From Hyaloraphidium curvatum (lineage: Eukaryota > Monoblepharomycota > Hyaloraphidiomycetes > Hyaloraphidiales > Hyaloraphidiaceae): DNA of 64,000 nt. The DNA lies in contig JAIVFI010000013.1 in assembly GCA_025558095.1 (NCBI GenBank), positions 682,001-746,000 of the forward strand, in the 5' to 3' direction. This document shows positions 42,396-53,818 of the stretch, one piece after another. The first letter of the stretch is position 1. Every line of letters begins with the position of its first letter. Position numbers and translations under genes: made by a program. Under the pieces are notes generated by a model. The model was given only the letters and a program-made list of their open reading frames with translations. It did not search any database and had not been told where the DNA came from.

Positions 42396-42692
42396 TCCGC
42401 GGTAACGGGCCAAAAGAAGATAAACGGGGCAACTTTCTCATCTTCAGCCGTTGGGCTGACCGATGCCTCCGCGTCGGTCCGATTAGATTGTTGTAGTAGG
42501 GCCAGTAGATCAGTTTGCTTCTGAAAAGAAGATCGACGGATCCCGAACAACAGCGTTGCGAACCATCTTGTTGCACCTTTTCAGAGGCAAAGACACCTTT
42601 CGCCCCCGCTCTAGGGTATCGCGGGGCCTACTCGCATGCCCTCCCCTTGTCCTTTTCGATCCACCGCGCCCAGCAGCCTCCGCCCGGCAAGC
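42396..42692. other. Intergenic between convergent genes
   Basis: 297 bases with no gene seen; the 3' flanks of the SDR and Not2 genes meet here. Confidence 0.4.
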
Positions 42693-44073
42693 CTAGCGCT
42701 GCCCCTGCCCGCCCATGCCCGGCTGGTTCGCCCATCCGCCCTGCTGGAGCTGCTGCAGCAGCGCGAGCTGCTGCGCCGTGAGGCCGCCGGGGTTGACGGA
42801 GAACTGCGCGAGGAGGGATTGGATGGCGCCCGCGGGGGGCTGCGCGGGGAGCTGCGAGGGGAGGATGGGGGCCGATGTCGGGGGGAGGCCTGGACAGGTG
42901 CGGTCAGCCAACAGCCACTCGAAACAGCACTGGGCAACAACCCACCAGGACGGATGCCGGGGATTCCCTTGTCCAGCGGCGGCACTGGTCCGTTGCCCGG
43001 GGGTACGCCGACGCCCTGCAGCCCCGGGATGGGCCCGACACCTGGCAACCCCGCCGCGCCCGGCACGGGCCCCACCGGCCCGACCCCGCCTATCGCACCG
43101 ACCCCCACGCCCCCGACGCCCACCCCCACGCCCGTCCCGCGCTCCTCCAGGTCCTCGTACCGCACCAGCATCTCCCTCCTCTCCCTCTCCCACCGCTCCG
43201 GCACCCACACCGCGTAAACGCCCCTCTCGAACCCCTGCCCGCGCTGGCCCGCGCCCTCGTCGCGCGTGATCCACATCCGCAGCTCCTTGTGGAAGCGCCA
43301 GTTGCGGTTGTAGAGCTCCTGCGCGGCGTGCTCGGCGAGGAGGTCCCGGGGGAAGGCGTGGAAGATGTACAGCAGCGATTCGTCGCCGAACGAGGGGATC
43401 TTGGACAAGGGGGGCGGGGGCGGGGAAGGGAGGGTGTAGCACGCCGGCAGGGTGAAGGGCGGGGTGGGCGGGGTGGTCGGCGGGTCCAGGAAGGGCGAGA
43501 TGAAGGTCGACCACAGCGGCCTGCGGGCACCACGATCAGCACCCTGCAATCCGCAATGCCAGCAGCAAGAAAAGCACCCTTCCGAGCCCAGATCCAGTCC
43601 CAGCGTCGTCAGGTCGTTGCCCAGCGCCAGCACGTTCCCCTCGCCGCCCTCGCCCTGGCGAATGACGTCGAGCAGGCCGGGCAGCCCCCAGCGGTCCGCG
43701 CCGGACAGCTGCGGGGCCGGCGTCTGCTGAGACGGCGGCGGCTGCTGGGAGGGCGCCGGCGGCGGCGGCGGCGGCAGCGCGGGGCGGCCCTGCGGCGGCG
43801 TCTGCGGCGGGCGGCGCGCGCCCTGTGCCGCGGCCTGCGCGGCCGCCACGATGTTGGCCGCCTGCATCGGCGTCAGCCGCGGTGGGAACTCGTCGCCGGA
43901 CGTCGGCGTCTGAAATGGGGTGAGACGCGTCCGGCAGACGCCCCGCTGCAACCCACCCGCGGCGTGCCCAGCGCCGGAAACTCATCCAGCGTGAAGCTGC
44001 GGTCCGGCATGGTGCCGGCAACAACCGACGCCAGAGGCCGCTGCGGCAGCGACGGGAACTCGGGGAGGGACAT
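42693..44073 (-). CDS. NOT2: CCR4-NOT complex subunit 2 (Not2)
   Basis: Exons 44073-43957, 43909-43578, 43520-42946, 42889-42693; 406 residues. Intron 1 is 47 nt; introns 1 and 3 start GTGGGT, intron 2 starts GTGCTT and is a multiple of three (57 nt), so its retention would not shift the frame. The N-terminus has EFPSLPQRP and EFPALG-type motifs. The C-terminal NOT-box follows: LALGNDLTTLGLDLGS, PLWSTFISPFLD, FTLPACYTLPSP, DESLLYIFHAFPRDLLAEHA, AQELYNRNWRFHKELRMWIT, VPERWERERREMLVRYEDLE. It is a scaffold subunit of the mRNA deadenylation complex and binds Not1 and Not3/5. The last exon adds a Gln-rich tail. Confidence 0.9.
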
Positions 44074-44339
44074 GGTGGGAGGGTGAAGAAGAGGTGCTTA
44101 AGAGTTTTCGCGGCACTGGGGCCCTAAACTCCTAAGCGCCGGGACCAAACAGGGCGACGCGTCGAACGCACTGCCGGTCAGGCAGATCAAGGTATTCGAG
44201 GTGAGATGGCAGTGATCTCCTGCTTACGGGGACAAAAGCCCGGATGATGGCCGCGGTAGTTTCGAAGACCGCCGCCCGATCAAATCCATAGCGCGAGATC
44301 GTGAGCATCGTAGATGGGCAATTTCGGGGCCCCTAGGCG

Positions 44340-45010
44340 TGCTTCAAATCGTACGAAGATCGGGGTTCCTTTCGGTCGCGGTGGTTCTCTCTCGCTTCAT
44401 GTCGTCACTCGCGCTCGCGCTCGCTCCCCGCAGGAATACCAAAGCCCCGGCTCAAAGGGTACTCGATACTGCGGCCGACGGACGGCAAGCATCCCGTGGA
44501 CACCGTGCTCGCGTTCTGCAAGTCGTGGCCCGAGGGCGGGGACCCGACGTTCGCCGGCGGCCCCATCGGATCGAGCTGGATGCCGGACTGTTGGGCGCCT
44601 TCAACGAAACGGACCCCAACCACGCTGCTCGACAGGCCACGGAGGCCAAAATTAAGCAAGCGGTCGAAGGCGTCTTTGATTGTCGCGGGATCGGATGCAT
44701 CGGCTGCGGCGCCGCAACGGCTGTCTCGTACCTGACCTCGTGGTTCGAGACGGAAGGATGGCCTTGGCGGTTGGTCGCGCACGCATTTCCGAGCTGCCTG
44801 GCGTGCGTGCACGCGACGGTCCGCAGGGCAAAGGCCTGGCACAATCGCCCTTCCCGGGGAGCGATCGCAGCTTCTTCTCGTGCGGCGGGGGCTGCGGCAA
44901 GACCTGGATCACGCGCTCCAAGGATTGGAAGAAGGTGGCGGGCATCAAGGGGCCGTTCTAGAGGTGCTCCCGCTGCAAGGGCGCCGCGTACTGTTCCACG
45001 ATACAATGCA
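44340..45010 (+). pseudogene. MYND-family relic with stop codon
   Basis: Protein-like pieces follow one another in different frames: RPTDGKHPVDTVLAFCKSWP, GGDPTFAGGPIGSSWM, then GAFNETDPNHAARQATEAK, then WITRSKDWKKVAGIKGPF, a TAG stop at 44959-44961, and RCSRCKGAAYCST. The last piece is half of a MYND zinc finger (C-x2-C..YC). A first frame switch near 44590 has no good splice pair. I read it as a broken MYND gene. It lies in the 980 bases between Not2 and the amidohydrolase; the rest of that stretch (44074-44339) shows nothing. Confidence 0.45.
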
Positions 45011-45054
45011 TACACGACACGCTAATTCTTCGCTGGCCAAAAGCGGTCGTCCGT

Positions 45055-46840
45055 TCAGCAGCATTTCCGAGGAAGGCTGTTCTTGAGCTCCTTGTGCTCC
45101 GACGGGTCGATGGAGTGAACATAATTCTCAAAGGCTTCGTGGTCCACCTTGCGACCGCCCACGTAGGTGCCCTGGACCTTGACCTCCTCGGTGACCTTCA
45201 GCGGGTCCACCTTGAACGGATCGGCCGACAGCACGACGAAGTCCGCCAGCTTCCCCGCCTCGATCGACCCGAGATCCTTGTCCCTCCCGATCTGGTATGC
45301 CGCATTGACCGTGTGCGCTTTGAACGCCTCCTCGATCGTCACCTTCTGGTTCTCCCCGTGCACGTTGCCCGCGATCGTCGTCCTCGTGACCATGCACTGC
45401 ACGTTGAGCAGCGGGATTGGCGGGCTGACCATCCCGTCGTTGTGGAAGCTGATGCTTGCGCCGCTGTCGAACGCGTCCCGCCCGCGCTGCCATTGCGACC
45501 CGATCTCGGGCGCGAACAGCGTGCCGTCGAGCACGTCGCCCCAGTAGATGAAGTGGAAGGGGGACATGGAGATGCCGACGCCCAGGTCGGCGGCGCGTTT
45601 GAACTGGTCCTTCCTCGCCGCGCCAACGTGCTCCACCCGCCAGCGGTGGTCCGTCCCCAGGAGGTTGTGCTTCCTCAGGGCCGCCTCGTAGCAATCCAGC
45701 ACGACGTCGAACGCCAGGTCGCCGTTGCAGTGCATAGCGAACTGAACCCCCGACGCGACGTGTTTGTCGACGAGCAGGTCCATGGCTTCCCGGGGGTAGT
45801 TGAGCGCCTTGGCCCCCATGTGGATGGGGATCCCGGCCGCGCAGACCTTTTCGTTGTCGAGGTAGGGGAATGTGTTGGCGATGTTGCCGACCCATCTTTG
45901 AGGGATAAGCGGGCGTGAGGACGATTGCAGGGCAAGGATGTCGTGCCACCCACGGGGAACCGTCGGCCCAAAGCTTGATGCCCTGCTTCCAGAGAAGCTC
46001 CTTGGAAATGGGCGACGTGAACTCATCCCCGCAGCTGGGCTCGATGGAAACATGGTACAGGGCGACGCGGAGCGGGACATCAGGCGAACTAGCCAAAGCG
46101 ACGTAACCCTTCTTGGACTCCTCCTGGAACGCGTGCTCCGAGGTCGCCGTGATGCCGTTCCTCGACATGTACGAAAAGAACTTTGCCGCGCTCGCCAGCG
46201 GGTGAGGCACAGCCAGTTGGAGCACCTTGCCGACGGCCATCAGGATCGAGCCCATCTCGTAGGCGCGTCCATTGGATTTGCCGTCGGGGTTCCGTCCGAA
46301 GTGGGCGCCCACGGGGTCCGGGGGGGGCTTGCCGCATTCCCACCCGTTCAGCTCGATGATGGCGCTGTTGAAGTAGAGCTCGTGTCCGGAATTGTCCAGG
46401 ATCGCGACGGGACGCGAGGGAAAGAACGCGTCCAGCATCTTGTTGTCGAGTTCCGGCGCCCCGTGGAGCATCCTGTCGTACCCATTGAATAGCACCGGCT
46501 TGCCCGGGTCCAACGTCGCGTCGAGCTCCCTGAACTTGTCCTGCAGCTGTGGCCACGACGAAGCGCCGTGTCCGACGTACGGCGCGATCCACTGGGTCGG
46601 TTCCTGCGTGAGCATCCCGCTCATGAGCGGGTGCGAGTGCGGGTCGATGAAGCCCGGCATCAGGACGGAGGAGCCGAGGTCGACGAGTTTGGCGGAGGGG
46701 TGGGCGCGCTCCAGGGACGAAAGAGCGCCGGCCGCAACGATGCGGCCCGTGGCGCTGTCGACGGCCACGGCCTCGGCGCGGGGAGTGTCCGCCGCCATGG
46801 TAATGACGCTGGAGGCTTTGAAGATGGTGTCGGCCGCCAT
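45055..46840 (-). CDS. Amidohydrolase (YtcJ-like, amidohydrolase 3)
   Basis: Exons 46840-45954 and 45895-45055, 575 residues. The 58-nt intron starts GTGGGT and ends CAAAG and splits DGSP/WVGN. Metal-site marks: GFIDPHSHPLMSG (HxH), FNGYDRMLHG, DNSGHELYFNS, KLWADGSPWVGN, AMHCNGDLAFDVV, WRVEHVG, ISFHNDG and the closing GSIEAGKLADFVVLSADPF. This is the YtcJ-type branch of metal-dependent amidohydrolases, probably cytosolic. The hydrolysed bond and substrate are unknown. The ATG at 46840 opens the N-terminal beta strand (FKASSVITMA). Confidence 0.88.
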
Positions 46841-47107
46841 TTCGGAGGAAGGTGTTTGAGGGGCGGAGGCGGGCGAGGAGTGGGACGGACGACAGGGGTG
46901 CAAGGGTCCAGTTGCAGCGGGCACCGAGTTGTCGTCGCCCCTGCACGGCGATCGGCATCGCCTCGTCTTCAAGGTCGGTCAGTTCGGCCATCATACACTT
47001 CTAAGCATGGTTGCTTGAACATGACTCCTAAGCGGAAGCCAGGGGGAGCGGCAGGGGATGGCGTTGCGTCCCTCATCCGGCCTTTGTTTACCCCTTCTTC
47101 GCCCGCA

Positions 47108-48719
47108 ATGCTCTTCCACGAGCTGCCCGCCGAGGCGCTGCTCCATCTGATTCAGACCTTCTTGGGCCCCGAAGATGCTTTTTTCCTCCGGCTGGCGTGC
47201 AGCGCGCTCCGGCCCGTCGCGACGGCCGCGTTTCCCTCCTGGGTGTCCCGCGCGCTGCTGGAGGAGCGGGACGCTCGGAAGGCTTACGATGCCTCTACCG
47301 AACGGTTTGGATACAAAGTCATGTCGCCCGAAGCGATGGGCGGCGTGGTCCGCGCCGGCGGTGCAGCCGACCCCGAGTGCCGAGTCCTCATCGAGATGTG
47401 TTGGCACGTCCTGCGCCGGCCGGAACTTCGTTAGCGGCGGCCACTAGCGAATGTTGAAGCAGATGTGCAAGATTATCCAAGGCTTGCCGACTTTCTTCGT
47501 GGTCTGCGTCTGCCCGCGCCCTTTCTCGGTCGGCTGCTTGACACCGGTCCTCTGCCTAACATGATCAGTACCGTCAACGACATCCGCGTCATCCAGCGGT
47601 TTCTTTCTGATCTGGGTGTACCGGCATCGGAGCTCGTGGATCTTGTTTTGGGCTTGAACTCGTTTCGCGTTGAACAGCGATCTGCGGTGGTCAGCTTGAT
47701 CGAGGATTGGAGTGGAGGGGATCCTTTTAGGGACAACACCGCCCGGCTGCTTTCGGGGCTGGATTACGACGACCGAGAGCGCCGCTCATTGGAAGACCAG
47801 CTTCTTGAGCTTCTGGAATTTGCTCGGCGCATTGGCCGGAATCCTCCCGACACGTTCGTTTCCCGGTCAGCCCATCTGCGCCTCGGATATTCGCTGCGAG
47901 ACGGCGCCGAAGGGGTGAACGAAGTGGAATCCAAAGATATCTTGGAGAACCTGCTTTCGGGGCGCCGGCTGGCTTCTTACTTGGCTCTTAGTGAACTACG
48001 GACCGCACGAGCTGGCACCGATTTTTCAGCCCCCTGGCCTGAAACGACGTGGTTTCTGAGCGACCTTGGACACCTCCTCTTCGAACTGAAGTACATCAGT
48101 CGCTGCCAACCCTCCTTTGGTGCTCAGCTTTACGTCGAAATATTCGAACCCCACTGGAAAAGTGGGGTCAAGCACGGAGATGCCGAGGATCTCGCGGATG
48201 CTGTGTGGTACATGAGCAGGGAGCTTTGGGTTCGCAGTGAGAGGCCGTGACCTCGGGGTCCTGCTCGAGGTCGTCCTCGGCGACCCGCGTTTTAGTCTCC
48301 ACGCTCCAGAAGTCACGGGCTTCATGACGGCCGTGGTGCTAGATGACTGCTACTTGGAGGACTGGCTCAAGCCGCTGTCTGCCCGGTTGGTGTCAAGTGC
48401 GGACGTCGCGGTGCGGTTCACAGTCGGAAAGGCGCTCCACCGGAACGTGGCAGGGCGGCGTCCGAACACCCTTCATTGGGAACATGCGAGAGACGAAGAG
48501 CGGGGAGCCGCTGGACGGGCGCTCCGGAAGCTCGATCGATCTTCCGTGGAGGCAGCGCGGGTCCTTGGCGATTTTGGCCACCCCGCACAAAGGGTAGACG
48601 GCGCTGGCGGAGTGGAGAGCCAAGATGATGGGGTGTCGGCGCTGGAAAGGGTGTTGGATGCTGCCGTGGGAAGGCTGGACGAGCTTTTCTTCGAGATGGT
48701 CGACAATATCGACGACTAG
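47108..48719 (+). CDS. F-box-like protein, unknown substrate
   Basis: Tentative exons 47108-47360, 47448-48161, 48238-48719; 482 residues. The start, MLFHELPAEALLHLIQTFLG, then PEDAFFLRLACSALRP, is an F-box-like helix set (LPxExLxxI..L..x.LRLACxxLRP). Without splicing there is an in-frame TAG at 47432-47434 and a frame switch near 48237. The proposed introns (87 and 76 nt, GTGCAG and GTGGGG donors) remove both, but the second would delete coding-looking sequence (GDAEDLADAVWYMSREL). The C-terminus is helical and acidic (RLDELFFEMVDNIDD). Related fragments lie at 53998 and 58208. F-box proteins recruit targets to SCF ubiquitin ligases; that role is inferred. A pseudogene is possible. Confidence 0.5.
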
Positions 48720-48782
48720 AGAGAAGGGAGATATGGGACAGAGAGAGAGAGATAGAAGGAGAGGGATCGAAGTAGACGCTCG

Positions 48783-50003
48783 TCAACCAGCCGCAGCTCG
48801 ACATCGCCGGCCCTCGATCGCCGCCGCAACGTCGTGCAGCATCCCGAACGTCGCCATCTCCATCGCCTCGTCCTCGAACACGGGCCAGCTCGACAGCTTA
48901 ACCGCCACCATCCGGTGCCTCCAGTTGATCCAGATCAGCTGTCCGAAGATCCCAACGCACATGAGCGTCCGGTCTCCGTCGTCCTCGATCCAGAACTGGT
49001 TCTTGTAGGAGGCGGTCGGCAGCCCAGGCCAGTACTCGGGCCCGTGGTGCCCACCGTCCCGCGCGGCGTCGATCCACGCCTTCGGCACGACCGACCCGCC
49101 GCCGTCGAGCAGGAGCTGGCCGAACCGCGCGTAGTCCCGCAGGGTGGCGTTGAACCCGCCGCATGCCAGCGCGTAGCCGGCGGGGTCGACGGTGAAGCTC
49201 GCGCTCTCCTCGGCCCCGATCCTGCTCCAGATCTCGTCCGAGAGGAGCTGCGGCAGGCGCTTGCCCGAGACGTGCTCCAAGATGAAGGCGATCACGTCGG
49301 TCTCGATGGAGCGGTAGTCGAACGCGGAACCGTGCGGGCGGTCGAGCGTCCTGAGGCGGAGGACGAGCTCCCACATGTGCTCGGGAAAGTCTTTCGCGCC
49401 GGCCGGTCGAGGTTTCCAGCCGCACGCCACGTCCATCATGCCGACCTCGGAGTACGGATCCGAGTAGTCTTCGCTAAAATGCACGCCGCTGCGCATGTCG
49501 AGCAGGTCCTGCAACGTCGCACCCGCGTAGGCGGTCGCCTCCAGCTCGGGGAGGTAGTCCGTGACCAACCCCGACGGATCGAGCAACCCGCGCGAGGCGA
49601 GGATGCCGACGAGCGCGCCGACCATCGACTTCGACACCGACTCCGAAAGATGCGGCGTGCGCGGGCCCATGCCGTTCAGGTATCGCTCGTAGACGATCGT
49701 TCCTTCGTGCAGGACGACGAAGCCATCTGTGAACGTATCTTCCAGCAGCCCGTGGAGCGTCGTCCGAGCCCCGTCACATCCCGAAACCGGCAATTCATCG
49801 AGGTCAACTTCAGCACGCGGCAAGTGCCGCACGGGGCCGTCCCCGCGCCAGACTTCTGCCGTCGGGAGCAGTTCGCGGACGTGCTGGAAGGACCACCGGT
49901 TCCACGGCGCGCGATCCCACTCGGTGCGCGGGACGATCGGCTGCGGTGGAGCGACATGCTTGGCTTTCGGCAAGCGCGGGTCCACGGTGCCGCACGATGG
50001 CAT
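48783..50003 (-). CDS. Serine hydrolase, NylB/beta-lactamase family
   Basis: 406 residues, one exon, from the ATG at 50003. The S-x-x-K box is ESVSKSMVGALVG; the second box is DYRSIETDVIAFIL (Y-x-S). Other conserved parts are FTDGFVVLHEGTIVYERYLN, LLDMRSGVHFSEDYSDPYSE, GGFNATLRDYARFGQLLLDGG and KNQFWIEDDG. These fit 6-aminohexanoate-dimer hydrolase-type (NylB-like) members of the class C beta-lactamase fold, i.e. an esterase or amidase. The frame is open further upstream to 50150 with no ATG. It diverges from the MFS gene, about 145 bp away. Confidence 0.85.
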   Translation of the reverse strand: MPSCGTVDPRLPKAKHVAPPQPIVPRTEWDRAPWNRWSFQHVRELLPTAEVWRGDGPVRHLPRAEVDLDELPVSGCDGARTTLHGLLEDTFTDGFVVLHEGTIVYERYLNGMGPRTPHLSESVSKSMVGALVGILASRGLLDPSGLVTDYLPELEATAYAGATLQDLLDMRSGVHFSEDYSDPYSEVGMMDVACGWKPRPAGAKDFPEHMWELVLRLRTLDRPHGSAFDYRSIETDVIAFILEHVSGKRLPQLLSDEIWSRIGAEESASFTVDPAGYALACGGFNATLRDYARFGQLLLDGGGSVVPKAWIDAARDGGHHGPEYWPGLPTASYKNQFWIEDDGDRTLMCVGIFGQLIWINWRHRMVAVKLSSWPVFEDEAMEMATFGMLHDVAAAIEGRRCRAAAG

Positions 50004-50149
50004 GTCGGACGCGTGTTTTCCGAGCGCTGAGCGTACGCGGGTCCCCAGCTTTGGCAATCCCGCCCGGAAAGAACACCCCCCATCGCCGCATTCAGGTCTA
50101 CTCGCAGTGTCCTCCGCTGAGGACGCGCTATTTGCTCTCCTGATTGGCA

Positions 50150-51749
50150 ATGGCCGGTGGGGACGCGCCTCCCCTGCCCCATGGGCCTCCCCCGCCGCAC
50201 TGGCTCCTGCGGCGACCCGCGCCCAAGTTCCTGCGTTCCAAGCACTTTATGACCGCATGCTACTCGCTGGCGCTCTTCGTCGATGCCGCAGCTTTCGGCA
50301 TCGTCATCCCGATCCTGCCCAACCTCACCGTGGAGGGCGTGGACGGCGAGGTGCCGCTCTCGGAGACGGACGTCGGCGGGCTGTTCGCGGCCTACGCGGC
50401 GGGATACCTCGCGCCCTCGCCCTTCGTGGGCTTCTTCTCGGACAAATACCGGGTGCGCGTGGTGCCGATGTGCCTGGGCCTGGTGGCGCTGGCCGGGTCG
50501 TCGGTCCTTTTCGGGACCGCGTCGGGGCTCCCCGCGCTCTACGCCGCCCGCGTGCTGCAGGGCATTTCCTGCGCCGCCACGTGGACCGTGGCCGTCGCCG
50601 CGCTCGCGGACGTGTTCACATCGGACGAGCTCTCGGGCCCGTCGTCGATCGGCAAGGCCTGCAACACAATCGGGTTCCTGGTTGGCCCGGTGATGGGCGG
50701 CGGCGCGTACCAGATGGCCGGGCAGCTGGCGCCGTTTGCCATCCTCGCGGGGCTCGTGGGACTGGACCTGCTGCTGTGGCTGCTGCTGGACCTCGAGGGG
50801 GCCAAGCGGGACGCCGCCGTGGAGAGGCACCGCCGCAGGTCGAGGAAGAAGCCGCCGAGAGAGAGGGAGTCGGAGGGCGCGCTGCCCTCGGAGACCATCC
50901 AGATGCTGGGCAAAGGATCGCGGACAAAGGAGGACGAGGAGCGGGCCGCGTCGGAAGACGGGGACAGCGTCCTGTCGGACGATCTCGCGCTCGTGGCATC
51001 GCCGGACGACGAACCTGTCTCTGCCGTCGCGATTTTGAAGCTGTGGCTTCGACCTGAGGCGCTGCTCATCTTCTTCTCCTCTATGCTGTGCTCGATGCAG
51101 TTCGCGTGGGTTCCCGTCTGTCAATCTTGCCGCCCGCAGTCAACTGACGGGTCCCCGAACAATCAGAACCATAGAATCGGCCGGCTCGGTCGAACTAACC
51201 AACTCCTTCGACATGACCCCCGCCGCGGTCGGCGCCGTCTTCACCGCCCTCTTCCTCCCCAATGCCCTCGCCGGTCTCCTCATGGGCTTCATCCTCGACG
51301 CCTTCCCTCGGAGCCTGGTCCGGCGCCTCATTTCTGCCCTTGGCCTGGTGTTCTTCGGCGCCTCCTTTTGGCTCCTCAACACCGTTCGGCCCCCGACCTC
51401 GGGCTACCTCATGGCCCTCCCCGCCGCCGTCCTTGGCACCGCCGAGGCCGTATCGGACCTTCCCATATACGCCGAGATCGCAGCCATCGCCGACGCCCAC
51501 GGCCCCGGGACGGGGTACGGCACCCTGTATTCGGCATGGAACCTCTTCTACGGCGTGGGGATCCTGGTCGGGCCTGTGGCGGCGGGGTTCGCGGTGCAGC
51601 AGAGGGGGTTCGAGTTCATGGTGTGGGTGATCGGCGGGGTGACGGCCGCATTCGGGTTGGTGGCGGCTTCAGGGTTCACGGTGCTGCCCGAGGCGAACCC
51701 GAAGATCCAGGACGGAGCGGATGGGGCAGAGCGGGAGCTGGAGCGATGA
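50150..51749 (+). CDS. MFS transporter (VMAT/multidrug-like)
   Basis: Exons 50150-51105 and 51167-51749, 512 residues. The 61-nt intron starts GTGGGT and ends AATCAG and joins MQFA to TIESAGSVELT (phase 2). Transmembrane helix 1 is CYSLALFVDAAAFGIVIPIL. The motif-A loop between helices 2 and 3 is GFFSDKYRVRV, then ARVLQGISCAATWTVAVAAL (motif C-like region) and SIGKACNTIGFLVGPVMGGG. A long charged cytosolic loop of about 110 residues lies between helices 6 and 7. The second half has VGAVFTALFLPNALAGLLMG. Twelve hel spans are expected; substrates unknown, perhaps small amines or drugs. It is a plasma- or vacuole-membrane antiporter by family. Confidence 0.85.
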
Positions 51750-51862
51750 TCTCGATCCGGAGGCGCTATCTATCCAATCCCGCTCTCCCCGTCGCACGGT
51801 GCAATACAGTACATAGGCAGTCGTGTTCGATCATCCGCGTTGCGGCATTTTGGTGATCCCGT

Positions 51863-52802
51863 TCAGAGCATGAGGACCAGCGAAGCGACGGCGACGGCCG
51901 CCATCACTCCCATCCCGACAACCGACTTCCCCGCCCCGCCGATCTTCGTGCACGCTGCCACCCGGACGGGGTCAGCCCACCTCTCCGCAACGACGGATGA
52001 TCATCCAACCCACCTCCGAGCAGGCTCACCCCGACGGTCCCGTTGAGCGGTGCCTTGCAGGTTCCATCCAGGGCGACGGTCAAATTGAAGGTCTGGCTGC
52101 AGTTCCTGTCCAGGAAGACCGAGATGCTCCCCGGGCTCGAGGCGCACGAGGCGCGGCCCCAGACGGGGACGGCGCCGCCGGTAAGGGCAGAGACGTCCGC
52201 GCAGGAGCCGTCGCGGATGGACTGGAGGGCGATGACGCCCGAGGCGTTGCAGGCGGTCCCGGCGGAGACGGTGCCCTGGGCAAAGGTGCCAGAGGTGCCT
52301 GGATGGGAACGTCAGATCAGAGGGCGGAGGAGACGAAGCTCGTCGGGTACACACCAGTAGGGTACGCGTATGAGCCGCTGGGGAGGCAACTGGCCATGGT
52401 GTCGGAGATGCAGCGGCCGACAATCTCAGTGATGTTGCTCAGGCTACAGTTAACACCGGGGAACGGCCTGATGGCAAGAGCTGCGGGCCGTATCAGCGGG
52501 TGAGGCGCACAGGGAGGCATCCATGCCGCGACGAACCTTGCACCTGGCCTGTAACAGTCGTCACGCGATGGAACGCGCGGGCGAAGTTCCACGACGACAG
52601 AGCGGCCAGGCAGCGGCGGAAAGGTCGGAATCGCGATCAGGGCGACGGTTCCAACACCCCGACAGCAGACCAGCGACGACCCACCGGTGCAGTTGGTGCC
52701 GCTGCTGTAGGACGCGACCTGGACGAAAACGTCGCCGCGCGCCGGGGCGACGGCGAGCGCGAGGACCGCCAGCGCGACGAGGGCAGTGAAGCGGACGGTC
52801 AT
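51863..52802 (-). CDS. Small secreted GPI-type Cys-rich protein
   Basis: Exons 52802-52685, 52480-52355, 52298-52014, 51954-51863; 206 residues. Introns are 204, 56 and 59 nt; the first and last start GTGGGT, the second GTGTGT. Signal peptide MTVRFTALVALAVLALAV. The mature part contains GTNCT, GVNCSLSNITEIVGRCI, CNASGVIALQSIRDGSC, RASCASSPGSISVFLDRNC and several N-glycosylation sites. The last exon ends in a hydrophobic stretch (GMGVMAAVAVASLVLML) as for GPI anchors. No family recognised; a wall or surface protein is likely. Splice phases fit at every junction. Confidence 0.65.
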
Positions 52803-53078
52803 CGCGACGGAGCTGGGAGCTGGGGGCGGGCGCGTTGGAAGTGTCGGTCCGCGCGTCGAGTGGCGTCGAGGTGAGTCCGTGAGGGACGACGAGTCACAAC
52901 CCCAAGACGCCCAGTCGGGGCTTCGACCGGGGCTGGTGGGCCAGACCCCAAACCCGGGTTTCGGCCGCGGTCGAGTGAAAGACGGAGAACCCAGGTTCAG
53001 CAGCGAAGCAGGATCTGAACTCCGGTGCAAGCTATGCGGCTCCGAAAGGGATGTGGGTTGAATGGACTACAGCTTTTC

Positions 53079-53490
53079 GGGAGAAAGGATACCGATTTCA
53101 ATGTCTGACGGATCTAATGCGCATGAACGGCTACAGTACATCAGGCCGCATCGGCGGCCGCCGGAAATCGGTATCCTTTCTCCCTAAAAGCGGTATAGAT
53201 GGCCGCGTTGCCCTTCATGCAGGCCACTGAAAGGCGTTGGCGGGCGCGGCACATAAAGAGTGCGCGCAAGCCATCGATATCGTCCTCGTTGGCGTACTTG
53301 ATGTGCGCAATCTTCTTGATGAGGCGCTCGGCATCCTCGTTGGACACTCCGTACCTCTCCATGATGGCCGGAACAAGGCGCGAGGGTCCGACCAAACTGA
53401 GTTGCCATCCAGCTTCCGGTGGCCGCCGATGCGGCCTAATGTACTGTAGACGTTCACGCGCATTAGATCCGTCAGACACGGAATGGACTG
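53079..53490. repeat. Nested inverted repeats (fold-back)
   Basis: GGGAGAAAGGATACCGATTT at 53079-53098 is inverted perfectly at 53165-53184. The DNA between them (about 53100-53163, TCTGACGGATCTAATGCGC..) is itself inverted, about 85-90% alike, at about 53411-53487. The two arms therefore belong to the relic on the minus strand (53141-53818). Read on the plus strand the left arm encodes TAFREKGYRFQCLTDLMR, joining two pieces that lie far apart in the minus-strand copy. Confidence 0.7.
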
Positions 53491-53818
53491 CCACTCCCGC
53501 CATTCCCATGGCAGCTCAGCTACGCTCGCGGCCCCGTCCTTGCAGTCGAGCTGGATCTGCCGCAAAAACGCTTAGCACCGAATGACGTAGAATGAGCGGC
53601 GGTTCCGCTTCGAGCTTCCCAAGGCCGAGATCAGGCGGGGAGCGTTGGCTCCCCACAGCTGCAGAGCGGTCCTCGGGGAAGTCAAGCTTGACAGGGACGC
53701 CGCCACGCGGCGCATGGCCCAGTGCCGGCCGAAAGGCGGGCGGACGATTTATGAGGACTCCGAATGAAGGGAATTCGATGGAGGAGATCTCCGGCCGCCC
53801 TACTTTTGCGAGCGCCAT
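53141..53818 (-). pseudogene. Rearranged gene relic, unknown protein
   Basis: From the ATG at 53818 the minus strand reads MALAKVGRPEISSIEFPSFG, then in a second frame QLDCKDGAASVAELPWEWRE, CLTDLMRVNVYSTLGRIGGH, then in a third frame IMERYGVSNEDAERLIKKIA, NEDDIDGLRALFMCRARQRL, GNAAIYTAFREKGYRF. The last part is followed by PAAADAA and a stop made by the inverted-repeat junction, so the natural end is lost. No good introns link the first two switches. No known family recognised. I think it is a broken, partly inverted copy. Confidence 0.45.

Noticed and set aside
47432-47449. An 18-nt mini-intron around the TAG in the F-box-like gene
   Set aside because: It is in frame, but no other intron in the window is so short; an 87-nt alternative exists.
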